NCBI RefSeq assembly: GCF_003260275.1
Contig: NZ_QJHB01000002.1
Coordinates: forward strand, 1 to 64,000
Source of the DNA: Homoserinimonas sp. OAct 916
GTDB taxonomy: Bacteria; Actinomycetota; Actinomycetes; Actinomycetales; Microbacteriaceae
Direction of reading: 5' to 3'
Length of the DNA stretch: 64,000 nucleotides
In this document: piece after piece, positions 8,545 through 18,225 of the stretch
Numbering within the stretch: position 1 is the first letter of the stretch
How the letters are laid out: the number at the start of each line of letters is the position of its first letter
Notes under the pieces: model-generated
Told to the model about the DNA's origin: nothing
The model's database searches: none
Seen by the model: only the letters and a program-made list of their open reading frames with translations
Program-made: the position numbers and the translations under genes

Positions 8545-9186
8545 ATGCACAAACGTCTACTCCTTGCTGTCGCTTCGGCAGCCGGATTATTTCTGACCGT
8601 TACCGGAGCCGGCGCCGTCCCGGCACCAGCACACAACCAATCGGGCCACGACTACGTGGCAGATCTTCAGCCGCTGAACGCCGGTGATCACACGGTTGGC
8701 TCGGATACGTATACGATCCCGACGGCGAGCGGTAGCGCGGTCATCAACCTCAAGGGCAACGACCTCACCGTCACTATCAACGTGGAGGGCGTCACTCCGC
8801 TCACCCTCCATCCCCAGCACATTCACGCTGGCACGATGTGTCCAGTCGCGAGTGATGACGTCAACCATGACGGCTTCGTCGACGTCATTGAGGGGCTCCC
8901 CAAGTACGGCCCCATTCTGATTCCGCTGGACAGCAACTTGGGCAGCTTCGCGCCGTCACTCGACTTTCCGGTCTCAGACGCCTCGGGAAGCTACACCTAC
9001 AGCCAGAAAGCATCCAAATCGCACCTGCAAAAGGAGCTGAAAGAGGCACTGAAGCTGGGCAACCGCCACGTTGTGATTCACGGTATCGACCCTGCATATC
9101 CACTTCCGGCCTCCGTGCAATCACTGCCAGGACTTCCGGCATGGGCAACTCTTCCGGTCGCTTGTGGCGACCTCGTTCGGCAGTAA
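8545..9186 (+). CDS. Secreted CHRD-like protein with EF-hand-type loop
   Basis: A 213-residue protein with a clear Sec signal peptide: KR followed by a hydrophobic stretch (LLLAVASAAGLFLTV) and an Ala-rich cleavage region near residues 25-30. The mature part resembles the beta-rich CHRD fold: ADLQPLN, then GSAVINLKGNDLTVTINVEG, LHPQHIHAG and later RHVVIHGID. An inserted segment DVNHDGFVDVIEG (around residue 110) matches a calcium-binding EF-hand loop pattern (D-x-N-x-D-G-x-x-D-x-x-E). There are two Cys, one in each half. The ribosome binding site is AAGGTGA before ATG 8545. The role is unknown; it is probably extracellular. Confidence 0.65.
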   Translation: MHKRLLLAVASAAGLFLTVTGAGAVPAPAHNQSGHDYVADLQPLNAGDHTVGSDTYTIPTASGSAVINLKGNDLTVTINVEGVTPLTLHPQHIHAGTMCPVASDDVNHDGFVDVIEGLPKYGPILIPLDSNLGSFAPSLDFPVSDASGSYTYSQKASKSHLQKELKEALKLGNRHVVIHGIDPAYPLPASVQSLPGLPAWATLPVACGDLVRQ

Positions 9187-9200
9187 CGCCCGTCGCACAG

Positions 9201-9240
9201 ATGAACGAACCCTGCACACTGGGGTGCGGGGTTCGTTCAT
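9201..9240 (+). terminator. Inverted repeat downstream of the CHRD-like gene
   Basis: ATGAACGAACCC (9201-9212) pairs perfectly with 9229-9240, with an inner GC-rich stem in the 16-base loop. No T run follows, so it may be a factor-dependent terminator or an mRNA 3' stabiliser. Confidence 0.5.
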
Positions 9241-9287
9241 CCATAGCCTCGACCGGCCCCGGGTCGTTGCCATCGAGGCACCGGATG

Positions 9288-9666
9288 CGCGTACGACAGG
9301 TTCGGCCCGCGGGCCCTGCTGCTGCTTCCCGTGATCGCCGCAGCGATACCAGTGCTCGCATTCACCGACGTTCTCGCATCAGTCATCGCCGGGTCATTGC
9401 TGTGGGGTGGAGCACTCGGCATCCAGGAATCAACGCTGCGCGCGACTGTCGCCGACCTCGTGCCGCCGGATCGCCGAGGCACCGCGTACGGGATCTACGC
9501 CGCCATCGTCGGCGTCGCGACGGCCGTCGGCGGCATCATGGCAGGCGCACTGTATGGTGTCTCGATTACCGCACTCATCATTGTGACGCTCGTCATCCAA
9601 GCAGCTGCGGTTGTCACGTTCGCGCTACTCTTCGTGCGCCCGAACGGCCGCAAAGTCAGTCCGTGA
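9288..9666 (+). pseudogene. MFS transporter, C-terminal fragment
   Basis: About 125 residues correspond to the end of a 12-helix major facilitator: YDRFGPRALLLLPVIAAA, then LLWGGALGIQESTLRATVAD, LVPPDRRGTAYGIYAAIVG and two last membrane helices. The QESTLRATVADLVPPDRRG segment is typical of the loop before helix 11 in MFS efflux proteins. Upstream helices are missing; the frame is lost before about 9285. The stop TGA overlaps the next gene's ATG by one base, so the original operon junction survives. Confidence 0.7.
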
Positions 9667-10085
9667 TGTGGTGGCAGATATTGATCAGCATCCTCGGCGG
9701 CCTGTTCTTGCTCTGGTTGGTTCTTCTCGCGTTGCTGTGGGCAGCTGCGCGTGGCCAACCAGATGCGATGACGCTTCGCGACGCGCTCAGGTTGGTACCT
9801 GATGTGATTCGCCTGGTGCGTCGGCTTGCCGCCGACAAAAGTGTTCCGCGCGGAGTGCGGATCTGGCTATTCGCACTGTTGATCTACTTGCTGCTCCCGA
9901 TCGATCTGATCCCCGATTTCATTCCCGTGATCGGATACGCAGACGACGCCATCGTGGTGGGGGTGGTCCTCCGCTTCGTCACCCACCACGCGGGTGCTGC
10001 CGCGCTCGACAAACATTGGCCGGGAACCCAGCAGGGCCTGCAAGCGCTGCGCACACTCGCCGGGCTCCGCGAGGGCGCCGACTGA
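9666..10085 (+). CDS. YkvA/DUF1232 family small membrane protein
   Basis: A 139-residue protein with an N-terminal membrane helix (QILISILGGLFLLWLVLLAL) and a DUF1232 segment containing FALLIYLLLPIDLIPDFIPV then GYADDAIVV, the hallmark of the YkvA family. The biochemical function of the family is unknown. The ATG at 9666 overlaps the stop of the MFS fragment (TGATG), suggesting it was translationally coupled to that transporter before the transporter was truncated. Confidence 0.8.
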   Translation: MWWQILISILGGLFLLWLVLLALLWAAARGQPDAMTLRDALRLVPDVIRLVRRLAADKSVPRGVRIWLFALLIYLLLPIDLIPDFIPVIGYADDAIVVGVVLRFVTHHAGAAALDKHWPGTQQGLQALRTLAGLREGAD

Positions 10086-10161
10086 CGCGCGAGCCGATCC
10101 CCATTCGCTTCCATCTTTTGAATCCGTTCTTTGCGCTGCCAGACAAAGTTGGCTCGACGGA

Positions 10162-10713
10162 TTACACCGCACCGGTGCCGAGAAGTAGGCCGAGCAGGTA
10201 GGTTGCTGCCGCTGCTCCGAAGCCGATCATGAGTTGGCGCAGCCCGCGCTTGACGGGCGAAGCGCCCGAGAGAAGCCCAACTATCGCCCCGGTGCCAAGC
10301 AGCGCGACTCCCACGAGGCCTGCCGAGACGATGACTGCCGCAATCCCTTCCATCCAGAACAGGTAGGGAAGCACGGGAATGATGGCACCGGATGCGAAGA
10401 AGCAGAAGCTTGACATAGCCGCGCCGAGCCCGGTTCCGACAGCTTCGTGCTGGTCAGGTTCGGATGCCCCCGCTTCGAACTCGAGTCCTGAGTTTCCATT
10501 GAGAACTTCCGCGGCGTGAGCTTGCGCGTCGTCGGGGCTCATACCTCGGGATCGGTAGAGCAATGCCAGCTCGTTAGCATCAATATCGAGATGGGGTAGG
10601 GCGTTCCGCATCTGGGGATCAGCAGTAGACGCTTCCAAGAGCTCACGCTGTGACTGCACGGAAACGTATTCGCCCGCTCCCATGGGAAGCGCACCTGCTA
10701 AGCCTCGATCCAC
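10162..10713 (-). pseudogene. VIT1/CCC1-family iron/manganese transporter, truncated at the 5' end
   Basis: The 183-residue frame starts in the middle of the family: LAGALPMGAGEYVSVQSQRE is the conserved segment that normally follows the first two membrane helices. The cytosolic helical region and three more hydrophobic helices follow (AMSSFCFFASGAIIPVLPYL, VIVSAGLVGVALLGTGAIVG and the C-terminal helix). Full members are about 230 or more residues, so helices 1 and 2 are missing. Upstream sequence does not restore them. It is probably non-functional unless it starts elsewhere. Confidence 0.65.
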
Positions 10714-10828
10714 CGAGCCGGTCCCGAGGCTGGCTTGATCTTGATCTGAATGACCTGCCGGGTGGTGGGCAACACTGAGCTTTGAGCCTCGCTGCTCGGA
10801 TGTTCCACTGGTTGTTTTTGTTCGGGGC

Positions 10829-11458
10829 TTGTCTGCCAGGTCGGTCAGGTGGCGGCAATACCTGGTGGGCCGCAGAGCGCTCGTCCACTCGGCCGCATTG
10901 GATCACCGGACACCTGCCGAGCTGTTCCGATGGACGCTCGACCCCACCGCCGCGCAACATTCCGAGCACGTCGCGATCCTCACCGGCTCCACTCAAGCAG
11001 CTTCAGGGTGGCCCGAATCGCTGGAAGCGATGATCAACGCTTACCCCAGAACGCGGGACTCGATCTGGCAAGTCGTCTACCTCGCGCTGGCCGCGCTGAC
11101 TGACTGACCCGCGCGTGCTTGGTACGGTGTCACCGCGTGCCGGTGAAGACTTCGACCCCGAAACCTTCCTCGCCGAACGCGGCACCCATTCTATCTGCTG
11201 GCCACTGGAGCCGGCGCATCCAGTGCGCTGGTTGCGGCCCTCGTGGAAAATCTCGTTGAAACCGCACGCCGTCTCGCTGCACGCTCGGCCGGTGCCCGCC
11301 CCGATCCGTCCGTGCTGCTGGCTCTGGATGAGATCGGGAATCTCGCCCCGTTACCGTAGGTCCCGATACTCATGGCTGAGGGCGGCGGCAAACGACGCGA
11401 TGTGAAACAACTCCGCACCGACTGCGGTGAGATCGAAGCGCTGCTTCGTCGTTCCTGA
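10829..11458 (+). pseudogene. TraG/TraD-like conjugative coupling protein, frameshifted remnant
   Basis: Three frames must be joined. The first gives TPAELFRWTLDPTAAQ through SIWQVVYLALAALTD (to 11107), the second RVLGTVSPRAGEDFDPETF (11115 onwards), and the third FYLLATGAGASSALVAALVE then LLALDEIGNLAPLP. The last segment is the Walker B region of type IV coupling ATPases. Stops follow that region and at the end (RTDCGEIEALLRRS). The N-terminal membrane part and Walker A are absent. It is a dead piece of an actinobacterial integrative conjugative element, next to SSB and DUF4913 genes of the same kind of element. Confidence 0.7.
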
Positions 11459-11536
11459 AGCAGTCGGTGCACCTGTCTGACACGAGGCGGTCTTCAAACC
11501 GTAGGCCGCCGCTGATTTCTCAGGAGGACATATCCG

Positions 11537-11995
11537 ATGGAAATACAAACGCAGCAGTCATTCTCAGGCTTTGTGGCTTCGGAGCCGCGGTTGACCTATA
11601 CCGAGAATGGTGATGCCCGGTTGTTCATGAAAGTCGGCAAAGAGTATTACCGGCAAGAACACGACGGGTCATTCACCGAGCTGGAAACGACGTTTCACAA
11701 TCTGGTGGCGTTCAAGGCTGCCGCTGAACAAGGTCATGCCCGGTTTGCGAAGGGTGACAGGTTCGTAGCCGAAGGATACGTGCGCGAATACTCCTGCGAA
11801 CGTGATGGGCAGACCATCGAGGGTGAGGAGTTCACAGCCCGCCGGCTCGGCCATGACATGGCGCGCACTCGCTATGAGGTTGATCGCGCACCCCGACGCC
11901 AAGGCGTCGGCCGCGCCGCAGCCTGGGAGGCATCGGCTTTCGAACCACCGGCGCATTCTCAACCCACTACTTCGTCACCTGCCATTGGTATGTGA
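11537..11995 (+). CDS. ssb: Element-encoded single-stranded DNA-binding protein
   Basis: A 152-residue protein with an OB-fold SSB domain in residues 5-105: FSGFVASEPRLTYTENGDAR, then TFHNLVAFKAAAEQ, FAKGDRFVAEGYVREY and a disordered Pro/Ser-rich tail. It lacks the usual DDDIPF-type acidic tip seen in chromosomal SSB. A strong AGGAGG ribosome binding site precedes ATG 11537. SSB genes of this divergent type are regular parts of actinobacterial ICEs, where they protect transferred single strands. It is intact although its neighbours are broken. Confidence 0.8.
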   Translation: MEIQTQQSFSGFVASEPRLTYTENGDARLFMKVGKEYYRQEHDGSFTELETTFHNLVAFKAAAEQGHARFAKGDRFVAEGYVREYSCERDGQTIEGEEFTARRLGHDMARTRYEVDRAPRRQGVGRAAAWEASAFEPPAHSQPTTSSPAIGM

Positions 11996-12005
11996 GGCGA
12001 CAACC

Positions 12006-12574
12006 ATGAGCGAGCACGGTCATGACTCAGATGAGATCAACATTGAAGATCTCGACACCAGCACGTTCGAAGATTCCACAGCGGGGCCTCCGCACCCGCT
12101 CAACTGGAAGCTCCTTGGATCCGAGGTTCTGGAAGCAGAATGGCTGGAACTCAACCAGTGGGTGAGAATTGGCCACGACGCACCTACGGTCTCCCGGCAT
12201 CGGTGGTCCCACCGTTCTGGCACCATCATCCCGAACTACTTTGGGAACTTTCCGCACTGTACCTGCACTGGCTGTGCGCCTACGGCCCTGAACAGAACAG
12301 TTCCGCACCGTGTGCCTGGCACTGCGACTCCGCCGATACCTGTCAACGCCTGCGTGACTCGGTCGCGGCGTCCGGTACCCGTCCGGATCGCGACTTACCT
12401 ACGAGGAATCCCACATGGCCCGGTGAGGGCCTTGCGCGTTCCGTCGAGGACGTCGTCATCCAAGACCGTGTTGAAGAATGCGTGGATTTCGTCCTGGCAG
12501 AAGTCGCAAAGCGCCGTGAGAAAGAGGACGCTTTCTACCGCACGCTCGATCCTGAGACAGGTGAAGTCCCATGA
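12006..12574 (+). pseudogene. DUF4913 protein, frameshifted
   Basis: The frame from ATG 12006 starts with an acidic leader and reaches PHPLNWKLLGSEVLEAEWLE, then goes out of register. The frame starting near 12140 continues with RTYGLPASVVPPFWHHHPEL, WELSALYLHWLCAYGPEQN and on to the natural end LDPETGEVP. The two halves together match the DUF4913 architecture known from actinobacterial ICEs. The junction is within about 20 bases of 12165, consistent with one indel. The function of the family is unknown. Its stop overlaps the next small gene (ATGA). Confidence 0.7.
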
Positions 12575-12777
12575 CGGCGAATGATCAGCGCCCTCCAGCT
12601 CGGATGCGCGAGTTTCACGTTCACGGCGAACTGCATGAGACTCCTGACTTGCATCGTCTCGCACAGGTTTTCATCGGTATGGCTCTGGCCCGAACCGAGC
12701 AAGACCGCACCAAGCCACACCCTCCGCACGCCGGGCCTGGAGAGGCTCAGAGCGGTGAGATACAATCAACCTCGTAA
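12571..12777 (+). CDS. Small hypothetical protein of the conjugative element
   Basis: A 68-residue protein translationally coupled to the DUF4913 gene by an ATGA overlap. The N-terminal half (REFHVHGELHETPDLHRLAQ and VFIGMALARTEQD) looks folded and the C-terminus is Pro/Ser-rich. No family is recognised. The coupling and typical position suggest it is a genuine element gene. Confidence 0.5.
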   Translation: MTANDQRPPARMREFHVHGELHETPDLHRLAQVFIGMALARTEQDRTKPHPPHAGPGEAQSGEIQSTS

Positions 12778-12840
12778 GAAGCCAACGGTTGAACTCCGAT
12801 TTAGCCGTGGTGCGCAGTCCTGTTTGGCCCAGCGTGGCTT

Positions 12841-12951
12841 ACCCGACAGGCTCCACGGAGCCAGTCGGGTCGTGTTTCCTATTACGAGTCGCACCACAGC
12901 GGTAGATGATGCCGCTTGTGTTGGTCCCAATCTATGGAGATAGGAAACACG
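12841..12951 (+). promoter_or_regulatory. Structured leader before the serine recombinase
   Basis: Two secondary structures are stacked here. The first, 12841-12870, is a near-perfect hairpin with 14-base arms, one mismatch and a two-base loop. The second is a perfect 12-base inverted repeat (CGTGTTTCCTAT at 12871-12882 and its complement at 12940-12951) separated by 57 bases. The distal arm overlaps the purine-rich ribosome binding region (GGAGATAGGA) upstream of GTG 12957, so pairing could hide it. Alternatively the repeats may be recombinase binding sites. Confidence 0.5.
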
Positions 12952-12956
12952 CACCC

Positions 12957-14561
12957 GTGCCCATCACACAACCACCTGCCATCGCTAGCCTCGATCGCTT
13001 CGGGGAGACCACCACTTTCGCGGTTTCCTACCTCCGCGTGTCCACCAAAGAGCAAGCTGAACGTGGCGGCCGAGACGAAGGCTTCTCCATCCCCGCCCAG
13101 CGCGAGGCGAACTTACGCAAGGCTCGCGATCTGAACGCGGTAGTCATCGAAGAGTTCGTTGATGCTGGAGAATCCGCGCGCAAGGCCGACCGCCCAGAGT
13201 TGGTGCGGATGATCGAGTACGTCAAGACCAACGAGATCGCCTACTGCATCGTCCACAAGGTCGATCGGCTCGCACGCAACCGTGCTGATGATGTCGCGAT
13301 TCATTTGGCGCTGAAAGAAGCCGGCGTGATGCTAGTCTCCGCGACCGAGAACATCGATGAGACGCCCTCGGGGATGCTGCTGCACGGCATAATGTCCACT
13401 ATCGCCGAGTTCTACTCCCGCAACCTCGCCAACGAAGTTTCCAAAGGAATGAACCAGAAGGCTGTCACCGGCGGGACTAACGGCAAAGCGCCAGTCGGCT
13501 ATCTCAATATCACCACCCGTGATGAACTCGGCCGGGAACTGCGCACCGTCCAGCCTGACCCCGATCGCGCACCAATGGTGAAATGGGCTTTCGAAGCCTA
13601 CGCGACCGGTAACTACTCCACCTCCTCATTGCACGAAGCGCTCGTCGACCGGGGGCTGACGACCGTGCCGACACCCAAACGTCCGACGAAGCCGCCAGCG
13701 CTGTCCACCATCCAGAAGATGCTCGCCAACCCCTACTACAAAGGCAACGTTTCTTTCCGTGGCGCAACCTACGAGGGCATGCATGAGCCGCTCATTAGCC
13801 CTGAAATTTGGTACCGGGTTCGATCGGTACTCACCGCGAAACAGACCTCTGGGGAGAAGACCCAGGCGCATGATCACTACCTCAAAGGCACTGTGTACTG
13901 CAGACAGTGCGGCTCACGGCTCATGGTGACCAACGCCAAGAGCCGCAGCGGAACTATCTACCCGTACTTCATCTGCGCCGGAAGACACGCCAAACGAACC
14001 AACTGCGAACAGAAATCAATGTTCATCCCCGACGTAGAAATTGCCGTCGAGGACTACTACCGACGCATCCAGATACCCGAACACGTCGTCTCCGCGCTCC
14101 GCACCTTCATCACGGCACAGTTTGATCAGCTCCACGTAACCGCCAAGCAAGAACGCCATGCGCACGGGCTCGAACGCGACGATCTACTTGCCGAGCGATC
14201 CAAACTCCTGCAAGCACACTACGCCGGAGCCGTCCCTCTCGATCTACTCAAGACAGAACAAGACCGCATCGCGCGGAGGCTCGCGTTCTTGAATGCCCAG
14301 GTCGAATCCGGTGACATCGAGTACGAGCAAGCCAAAGCACATCTGGACGACTGCCTAGCCCTGGCTGGGGATTGTCATCAGCTGCACATGAGCATCGATG
14401 ACTCCCTACGCCGCATCGCCAACCAAGCCTTCTTCAGCAAGATCTACCTCAGCGAAGAAGGAACCATTGACGGCGAACCAGGGGAACCGTTCACCGTGTT
14501 CTTCAACCCCGACGTACAGTCAACAGCGGCCCGCCACGAACGGCGACCAGTTAATAGTTAG
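12957..14561 (+). CDS. Large serine recombinase (resolvase/invertase family)
   Basis: From the GTG at 12957 this is a 534-residue large serine recombinase. The catalytic resolvase domain starts with FAVSYLRVSTKEQAE (nucleophile Ser in the RVST motif), continues with the conserved KVDRLARNRADD arginines and ends near IAEFYSRNLANEVSKG. A recombinase domain follows (PVGYLNI to the region ending in NPYYKGNVSFRG), then a zinc-ribbon with Cys pairs (GTVYCRQCGSRL and YFICAGRHAKRTNCEQ) and a coiled-coil C-terminal segment. All parts are present, so it may be active. It lies at the right edge of the conjugative-element relic, beside tRNA-Val. The upstream in-frame ATGs at 12906-12909 lack support. Confidence 0.85.
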   Translation: MPITQPPAIASLDRFGETTTFAVSYLRVSTKEQAERGGRDEGFSIPAQREANLRKARDLNAVVIEEFVDAGESARKADRPELVRMIEYVKTNEIAYCIVHKVDRLARNRADDVAIHLALKEAGVMLVSATENIDETPSGMLLHGIMSTIAEFYSRNLANEVSKGMNQKAVTGGTNGKAPVGYLNITTRDELGRELRTVQPDPDRAPMVKWAFEAYATGNYSTSSLHEALVDRGLTTVPTPKRPTKPPALSTIQKMLANPYYKGNVSFRGATYEGMHEPLISPEIWYRVRSVLTAKQTSGEKTQAHDHYLKGTVYCRQCGSRLMVTNAKSRSGTIYPYFICAGRHAKRTNCEQKSMFIPDVEIAVEDYYRRIQIPEHVVSALRTFITAQFDQLHVTAKQERHAHGLERDDLLAERSKLLQAHYAGAVPLDLLKTEQDRIARRLAFLNAQVESGDIEYEQAKAHLDDCLALAGDCHQLHMSIDDSLRRIANQAFFSKIYLSEEGTIDGEPGEPFTVFFNPDVQSTAARHERRPVNS

Positions 14562-14602
14562 GTCTCAAACCGCTGATGTCGCCGGTTTGAACAACGACCT
14601 TA

Positions 14603-14678
14603 TGGTGGGCCCTACCGGGATCGAACCGATGACATCCACGGTGTAAACGTGGCGCTCTACCAGCTGAGCTAAAGGCCC
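14603..14678 (-). tRNA. tRNA-Val (anticodon TAC)
   Basis: The minus strand folds as a full cloverleaf: acceptor GGGCCTT with its partner, D arm TAGCTCAGCTGGTAGAGC, anticodon stem CCACG with loop TTTACAC, T loop TTCGATC and an encoded CCA. It marks the right boundary of the accessory region. Confidence 0.95.
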
Positions 14679-14738
14679 TCGGAGTGCACCTTCACGATGC
14701 ACCACGAGCAATCAACACTCTACCGAATCTCTAGCCGG

Positions 14739-15212
14739 TCAGGCGGCCTCTCGGAGTTCCCCCAGCGCTTCCTGGTACTGCGCGAACGGCCGCGCCTCGC
14801 CAGCCGAGGTGACGAACGATGCCCGCACCACCCCGTCGGTGTCGATGAGGAACGTCGCCCGGTTGGCCAGTCCCGGCTCATCCAGGAACGCTCCGTATGA
14901 CTGCGCCACCTCGCCGTGCGGCCAGAAGTCGGCCAGCAGGGAGAACTGGTACCCCTCCTGCTCTGCCCAGGCGCGCAGCGCGAATTTTGAGTCGACGGAG
15001 ATGCCCAGCAGTTCCACGCCGGCCGTCTCGAACTGTTCGAAGTTGTCGCGGATCTCGCAGAGTTCCCCGGTGCAGATGCCGGAGAAGGCCAACGGGAAGA
15101 ACACGAGCGCGACGGCTTTCTTGCCACGGAAGGAGCTCAGCTGCACCTGCTCGCCGAACTGGTTCACAAGCTCAAAATCCGGCGCCTGGGCACCGACCTG
15201 GATGATCGTCAT
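14739..15212 (-). CDS. Peroxiredoxin (AhpE-like)
   Basis: A 157-residue cytosolic thiol peroxidase of the AhpC/TSA family. The thioredoxin fold begins with APDFELVNQFGEQVQLSSF. The peroxidatic Cys47 sits in FFPLAFSGICTGE, the P-L/T-x-x-x-x-C context of the AhpE group, and a further Cys52 lies one helical turn later. Residues LLGISVDSKFALRAWAEQEG and SLLADFWPHGEVAQSYG are typical. It reduces hydrogen peroxide and organic peroxides or peroxynitrite. It is divergent from aceE across about 270 bases. ATG 15212 is preferred over the upstream GTG by family alignment. Confidence 0.9.
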   Translation of the reverse strand: MTIIQVGAQAPDFELVNQFGEQVQLSSFRGKKAVALVFFPLAFSGICTGELCEIRDNFEQFETAGVELLGISVDSKFALRAWAEQEGYQFSLLADFWPHGEVAQSYGAFLDEPGLANRATFLIDTDGVVRASFVTSAGEARPFAQYQEALGELREAA

Positions 15213-15484
15213 AGTCACACTCTCTTTGCGTCACGAAGCCTCAAGGGCGCGAATAGACCATGATACTGGTCGCCGACTGTGAGGCCAGTGGCACCGGGAC
15301 GGAGCTTCCGTCCTCGTCACCTAGACTGGAGAGGTTGCTCGAATGGATTCATTCGGCACGCGGCGTCATGCTGGTTCGAGAATCCGATTCGATCCGGACG
15401 TGGCCGAGATCCGCCCACAGTCACCGCGATTTACGACAATTGAACCCTAGACACAATCTGCCCACCCACAGAAATGAGGTCGAC

Positions 15485-18211
15485 GTGCCGGTAAACGACC
15501 AGGACCCGTACTCAGTCACTCCCGCGGATTCCGATCCGGAAGAAACCGCCGAATGGTCGGAATCGCTCGATTCACTGGTCGCCGCACACGGGCGCGGCAG
15601 GGCCCGCGAAATCATGTTGAGCCTGCTCAAGCGCTCCAAGGAGTTGCAGCTGGGCGTGCCGATGGTACCGACCACAGACTTCATCAACACCATCGCCAAT
15701 GAGAACGAGCCCGACTTCCCCGGTGACGAAGACCTCGAACGTCGTTACCGTGCGTGGATTCGCTGGAACGCCGCCGTCACCGTGCACCGCGCTCAACGGC
15801 CCGATATCGCCGTCGGTGGCCACATCTCCACCTACGCGTCGTCTGCGTCGCTCTATGAGGTGGGCTTCAACCATTTCTTCAAGGGCGCCGGCGCCCCCGG
15901 CGGGGCCGACCAGATCTTCATCCAGGGTCATGCCTCCCCCGGCATCTATGCCCGCTCCTTCCTGGAAGGACGCCTCACCACCGACCAGCTCGACGGGTTC
16001 CGGCAAGAGAAGTCGCACCCGTCGGGTGGGCTCTCCTCCTACCCGCATCCGCGCCTCATGCCTGACTACTGGCAGTTCCCGACGGTGTCGATGGGCCTCG
16101 GCCCGATCAACGCGATCTGGCAGGCCCAGCTGAACAAGTACGTTACGAACCGCGGCATCAAGGATGCCTCGCAACAGAATGTGTGGGCATTCCTCGGTGA
16201 CGGCGAGATGGACGAGGTGGAAAGCCGGGGACAGCTCCAGGTCGCCGCAAACGAGGGGCTCGACAACCTCAAATTCGTGATCAACTGCAACCTGCAACGG
16301 CTCGACGGACCGGTTCGCGGCAACGGCAAGATCATTCAGGAGCTGGAGAGTTTCTTCCGCGGCGCCGGTTGGAACGTCATCAAAGTGATCTGGGGTCGCG
16401 AGTGGGACCCGCTGCTGGCGGCCGACACCGACGGTGCACTGGTCAACCTGATGAACCAGACCCCGGATGGCGACTACCAGACCTACAAGGCCGAGAGCGG
16501 CGCCTATGTGCGCGAGAACTTCTTCGGCCGCGACGAGCGCACACTCATGATGGTGAAGGACCTCAGCGACGAGCAGGTGTGGAACCTCAAACGCGGCGGC
16601 CACGACTACCGCAAGGTCTATGCTGCGTTCAAGGCCGCCGAGGAGCACAAGGGCCAGCCCACCGTCATCTTGGCGCTGACCGTCAAGGGTTACGGCCTGG
16701 GATCTTCCTTCGAGGGTCGCAACGCGACCCACCAGATGAAGAAGATGACCCTCGAAGATTTGAAGACGTTCCGTGACTCCATGCGGATCCCGATCACGGA
16801 TGCCCAGCTCGAGGTCGACCTGTACCGACCGCCCTACTACCACCCCGGCCCCGATGACGAGGCGATCCAGTACATGCAGGAGCGCCGCCGGAGCCTCGGC
16901 GGTTACCTGCCCGAGCGTCGGCATACCCACGCTCAGGTCGCCCTGCCTGCAGAGGAGACCTACGCCGTCTCCAAGCGCGGCTCGGGCACACAGGAGATCG
17001 CGACCACACAGGCATTCGTGCGACTGCTGAAGGACCTGTTGCGTGCCAAAGATTTCGGCCACCGAATCGTGCCGATCATCCCGGATGAGGCTCGCACCTT
17101 CGGGATCGACGCCTTCTTCCCCACCTCGAAGATCTACAACCCGCACGGTCAGACCTACACCTCGGTCGACCGCGAGTTGCTTCTGGCATACAGGGAGAGC
17201 CCCCAGGGCGTGATCCTGCATGTGGGCATCAACGAAGCCGGTGCCGCCGCCGCGTTCACCGCCGTCGGAACCAGCTACGCCACCCACGGCGAACCGCTGA
17301 TCCCGATCTACGTCTTCTACTCGATGTTCGGGTTCCAGCGCACCGGTGACGCGTTCTGGGCGGCCGGTGACCAGATGACCCGCGGTTTCATCATCGGCGC
17401 CACCGCCGGACGCACCACACTCACCGGCGAGGGCCTGCAGCATGCTGACGGCCACTCACCGATGCTCGCCGCCACCAACCCGGCTGTGGTCTCCTATGAC
17501 CCCGCCTATGGCTATGAGATCGGGCACATCGTTCAATCGGGCCTCGACCGGATGTACGGCGGCAACCACCCCGACCCGAACGTCATGTATTACCTGACGG
17601 TGTACAACGAGCCAATGGTGCAGCCGAAGGAGCCGGAAGGTGTTGACGTTGACGGCATCATCCGTGGCATCCACCGAGTCAGTGTCTCGCCCCAGCACGG
17701 GCCGAAGGCGCAGTTGCTTGCCTCCGGTGTCGCGGTTCCGTGGGCGTTGGAAGCCCAGGAACTGCTGGCCCGGGACTGGGGTGTCTCAGCCGACGTCTGG
17801 AGCGTCACCAGCTGGAACCAATTGCGGCGCGACGGAGTCGATGCAGAGGAGCACAACTTCCTGCACCCGAACGACGAGCCCCGGGTGCCGTATGTCACCC
17901 AGAAACTCTCCGGCTCCCAAGGCCCGGTCGTCGCGGTGTCGGACTTCACCCACTCGGTGCCTGACCAGATCCGCCAATTCGTTCCTGGCGACTTCGCAAC
18001 GCTCGGCGCCGACGGCTTCGGTTTCTCCGACACCCGTCCGGCGGCACGCCGGTTCTTCAAGATCGACGGACCCTCGCTCGTTGTGCGCACCCTGGAACTG
18101 CTGGTTGAGCGCGGTCAGATCGACAAGGCCACACCCGGACAGGCGATCGAGAAGTACCGCCTCTTCGACGTCAACGCCGGCACCACCGGGTCAGCCGGTG
18201 GGGCGAGCTGA
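15485..18211 (+). CDS. aceE: Pyruvate dehydrogenase E1 component (homodimeric type)
   Basis: A 908-residue thiamine diphosphate enzyme that decarboxylates pyruvate and transfers the acetyl group to the E2 lipoyl domain. The length matches actinobacterial AceE. The ThDP/Mg site is visible as GDGEMDE with the following [19 protein letters not shown] (around residues 235-280). The second half contains the transketolase pyrimidine domain ([19 protein letters not shown]) and the C-terminal region starting at [17 protein letters not shown] 15485 is preceded by GAGGT and begins [10 protein letters not shown], the usual N-terminus; the frame is open further upstream without a better start. It stands directly before the fatty acid operon, linking acetyl-CoA supply to lipid synthesis. 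Confidence 0.95.
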   Translation: MPVNDQDPYSVTPADSDPEETAEWSESLDSLVAAHGRGRAREIMLSLLKRSKELQLGVPMVPTTDFINTIANENEPDFPGDEDLERRYRAWIRWNAAVTVHRAQRPDIAVGGHISTYASSASLYEVGFNHFFKGAGAPGGADQIFIQGHASPGIYARSFLEGRLTTDQLDGFRQEKSHPSGGLSSYPHPRLMPDYWQFPTVSMGLGPINAIWQAQLNKYVTNRGIKDASQQNVWAFLGDGEMDEVESRGQLQVAANEGLDNLKFVINCNLQRLDGPVRGNGKIIQELESFFRGAGWNVIKVIWGREWDPLLAADTDGALVNLMNQTPDGDYQTYKAESGAYVRENFFGRDERTLMMVKDLSDEQVWNLKRGGHDYRKVYAAFKAAEEHKGQPTVILALTVKGYGLGSSFEGRNATHQMKKMTLEDLKTFRDSMRIPITDAQLEVDLYRPPYYHPGPDDEAIQYMQERRRSLGGYLPERRHTHAQVALPAEETYAVSKRGSGTQEIATTQAFVRLLKDLLRAKDFGHRIVPIIPDEARTFGIDAFFPTSKIYNPHGQTYTSVDRELLLAYRESPQGVILHVGINEAGAAAAFTAVGTSYATHGEPLIPIYVFYSMFGFQRTGDAFWAAGDQMTRGFIIGATAGRTTLTGEGLQHADGHSPMLAATNPAVVSYDPAYGYEIGHIVQSGLDRMYGGNHPDPNVMYYLTVYNEPMVQPKEPEGVDVDGIIRGIHRVSVSPQHGPKAQLLASGVAVPWALEAQELLARDWGVSADVWSVTSWNQLRRDGVDAEEHNFLHPNDEPRVPYVTQKLSGSQGPVVAVSDFTHSVPDQIRQFVPGDFATLGADGFGFSDTRPAARRFFKIDGPSLVVRTLELLVERGQIDKATPGQAIEKYRLFDVNAGTTGSAGGAS

Positions 18212-18225
18212 TCGGTCCGAGCGCA

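Noticed and set aside
15572-17455. 627-residue open frame antisense to aceE
   Set aside because: High-GC codon bias of aceE leaves the complementary frame open. It has no ribosome binding site and no domain, while aceE is unmistakable.
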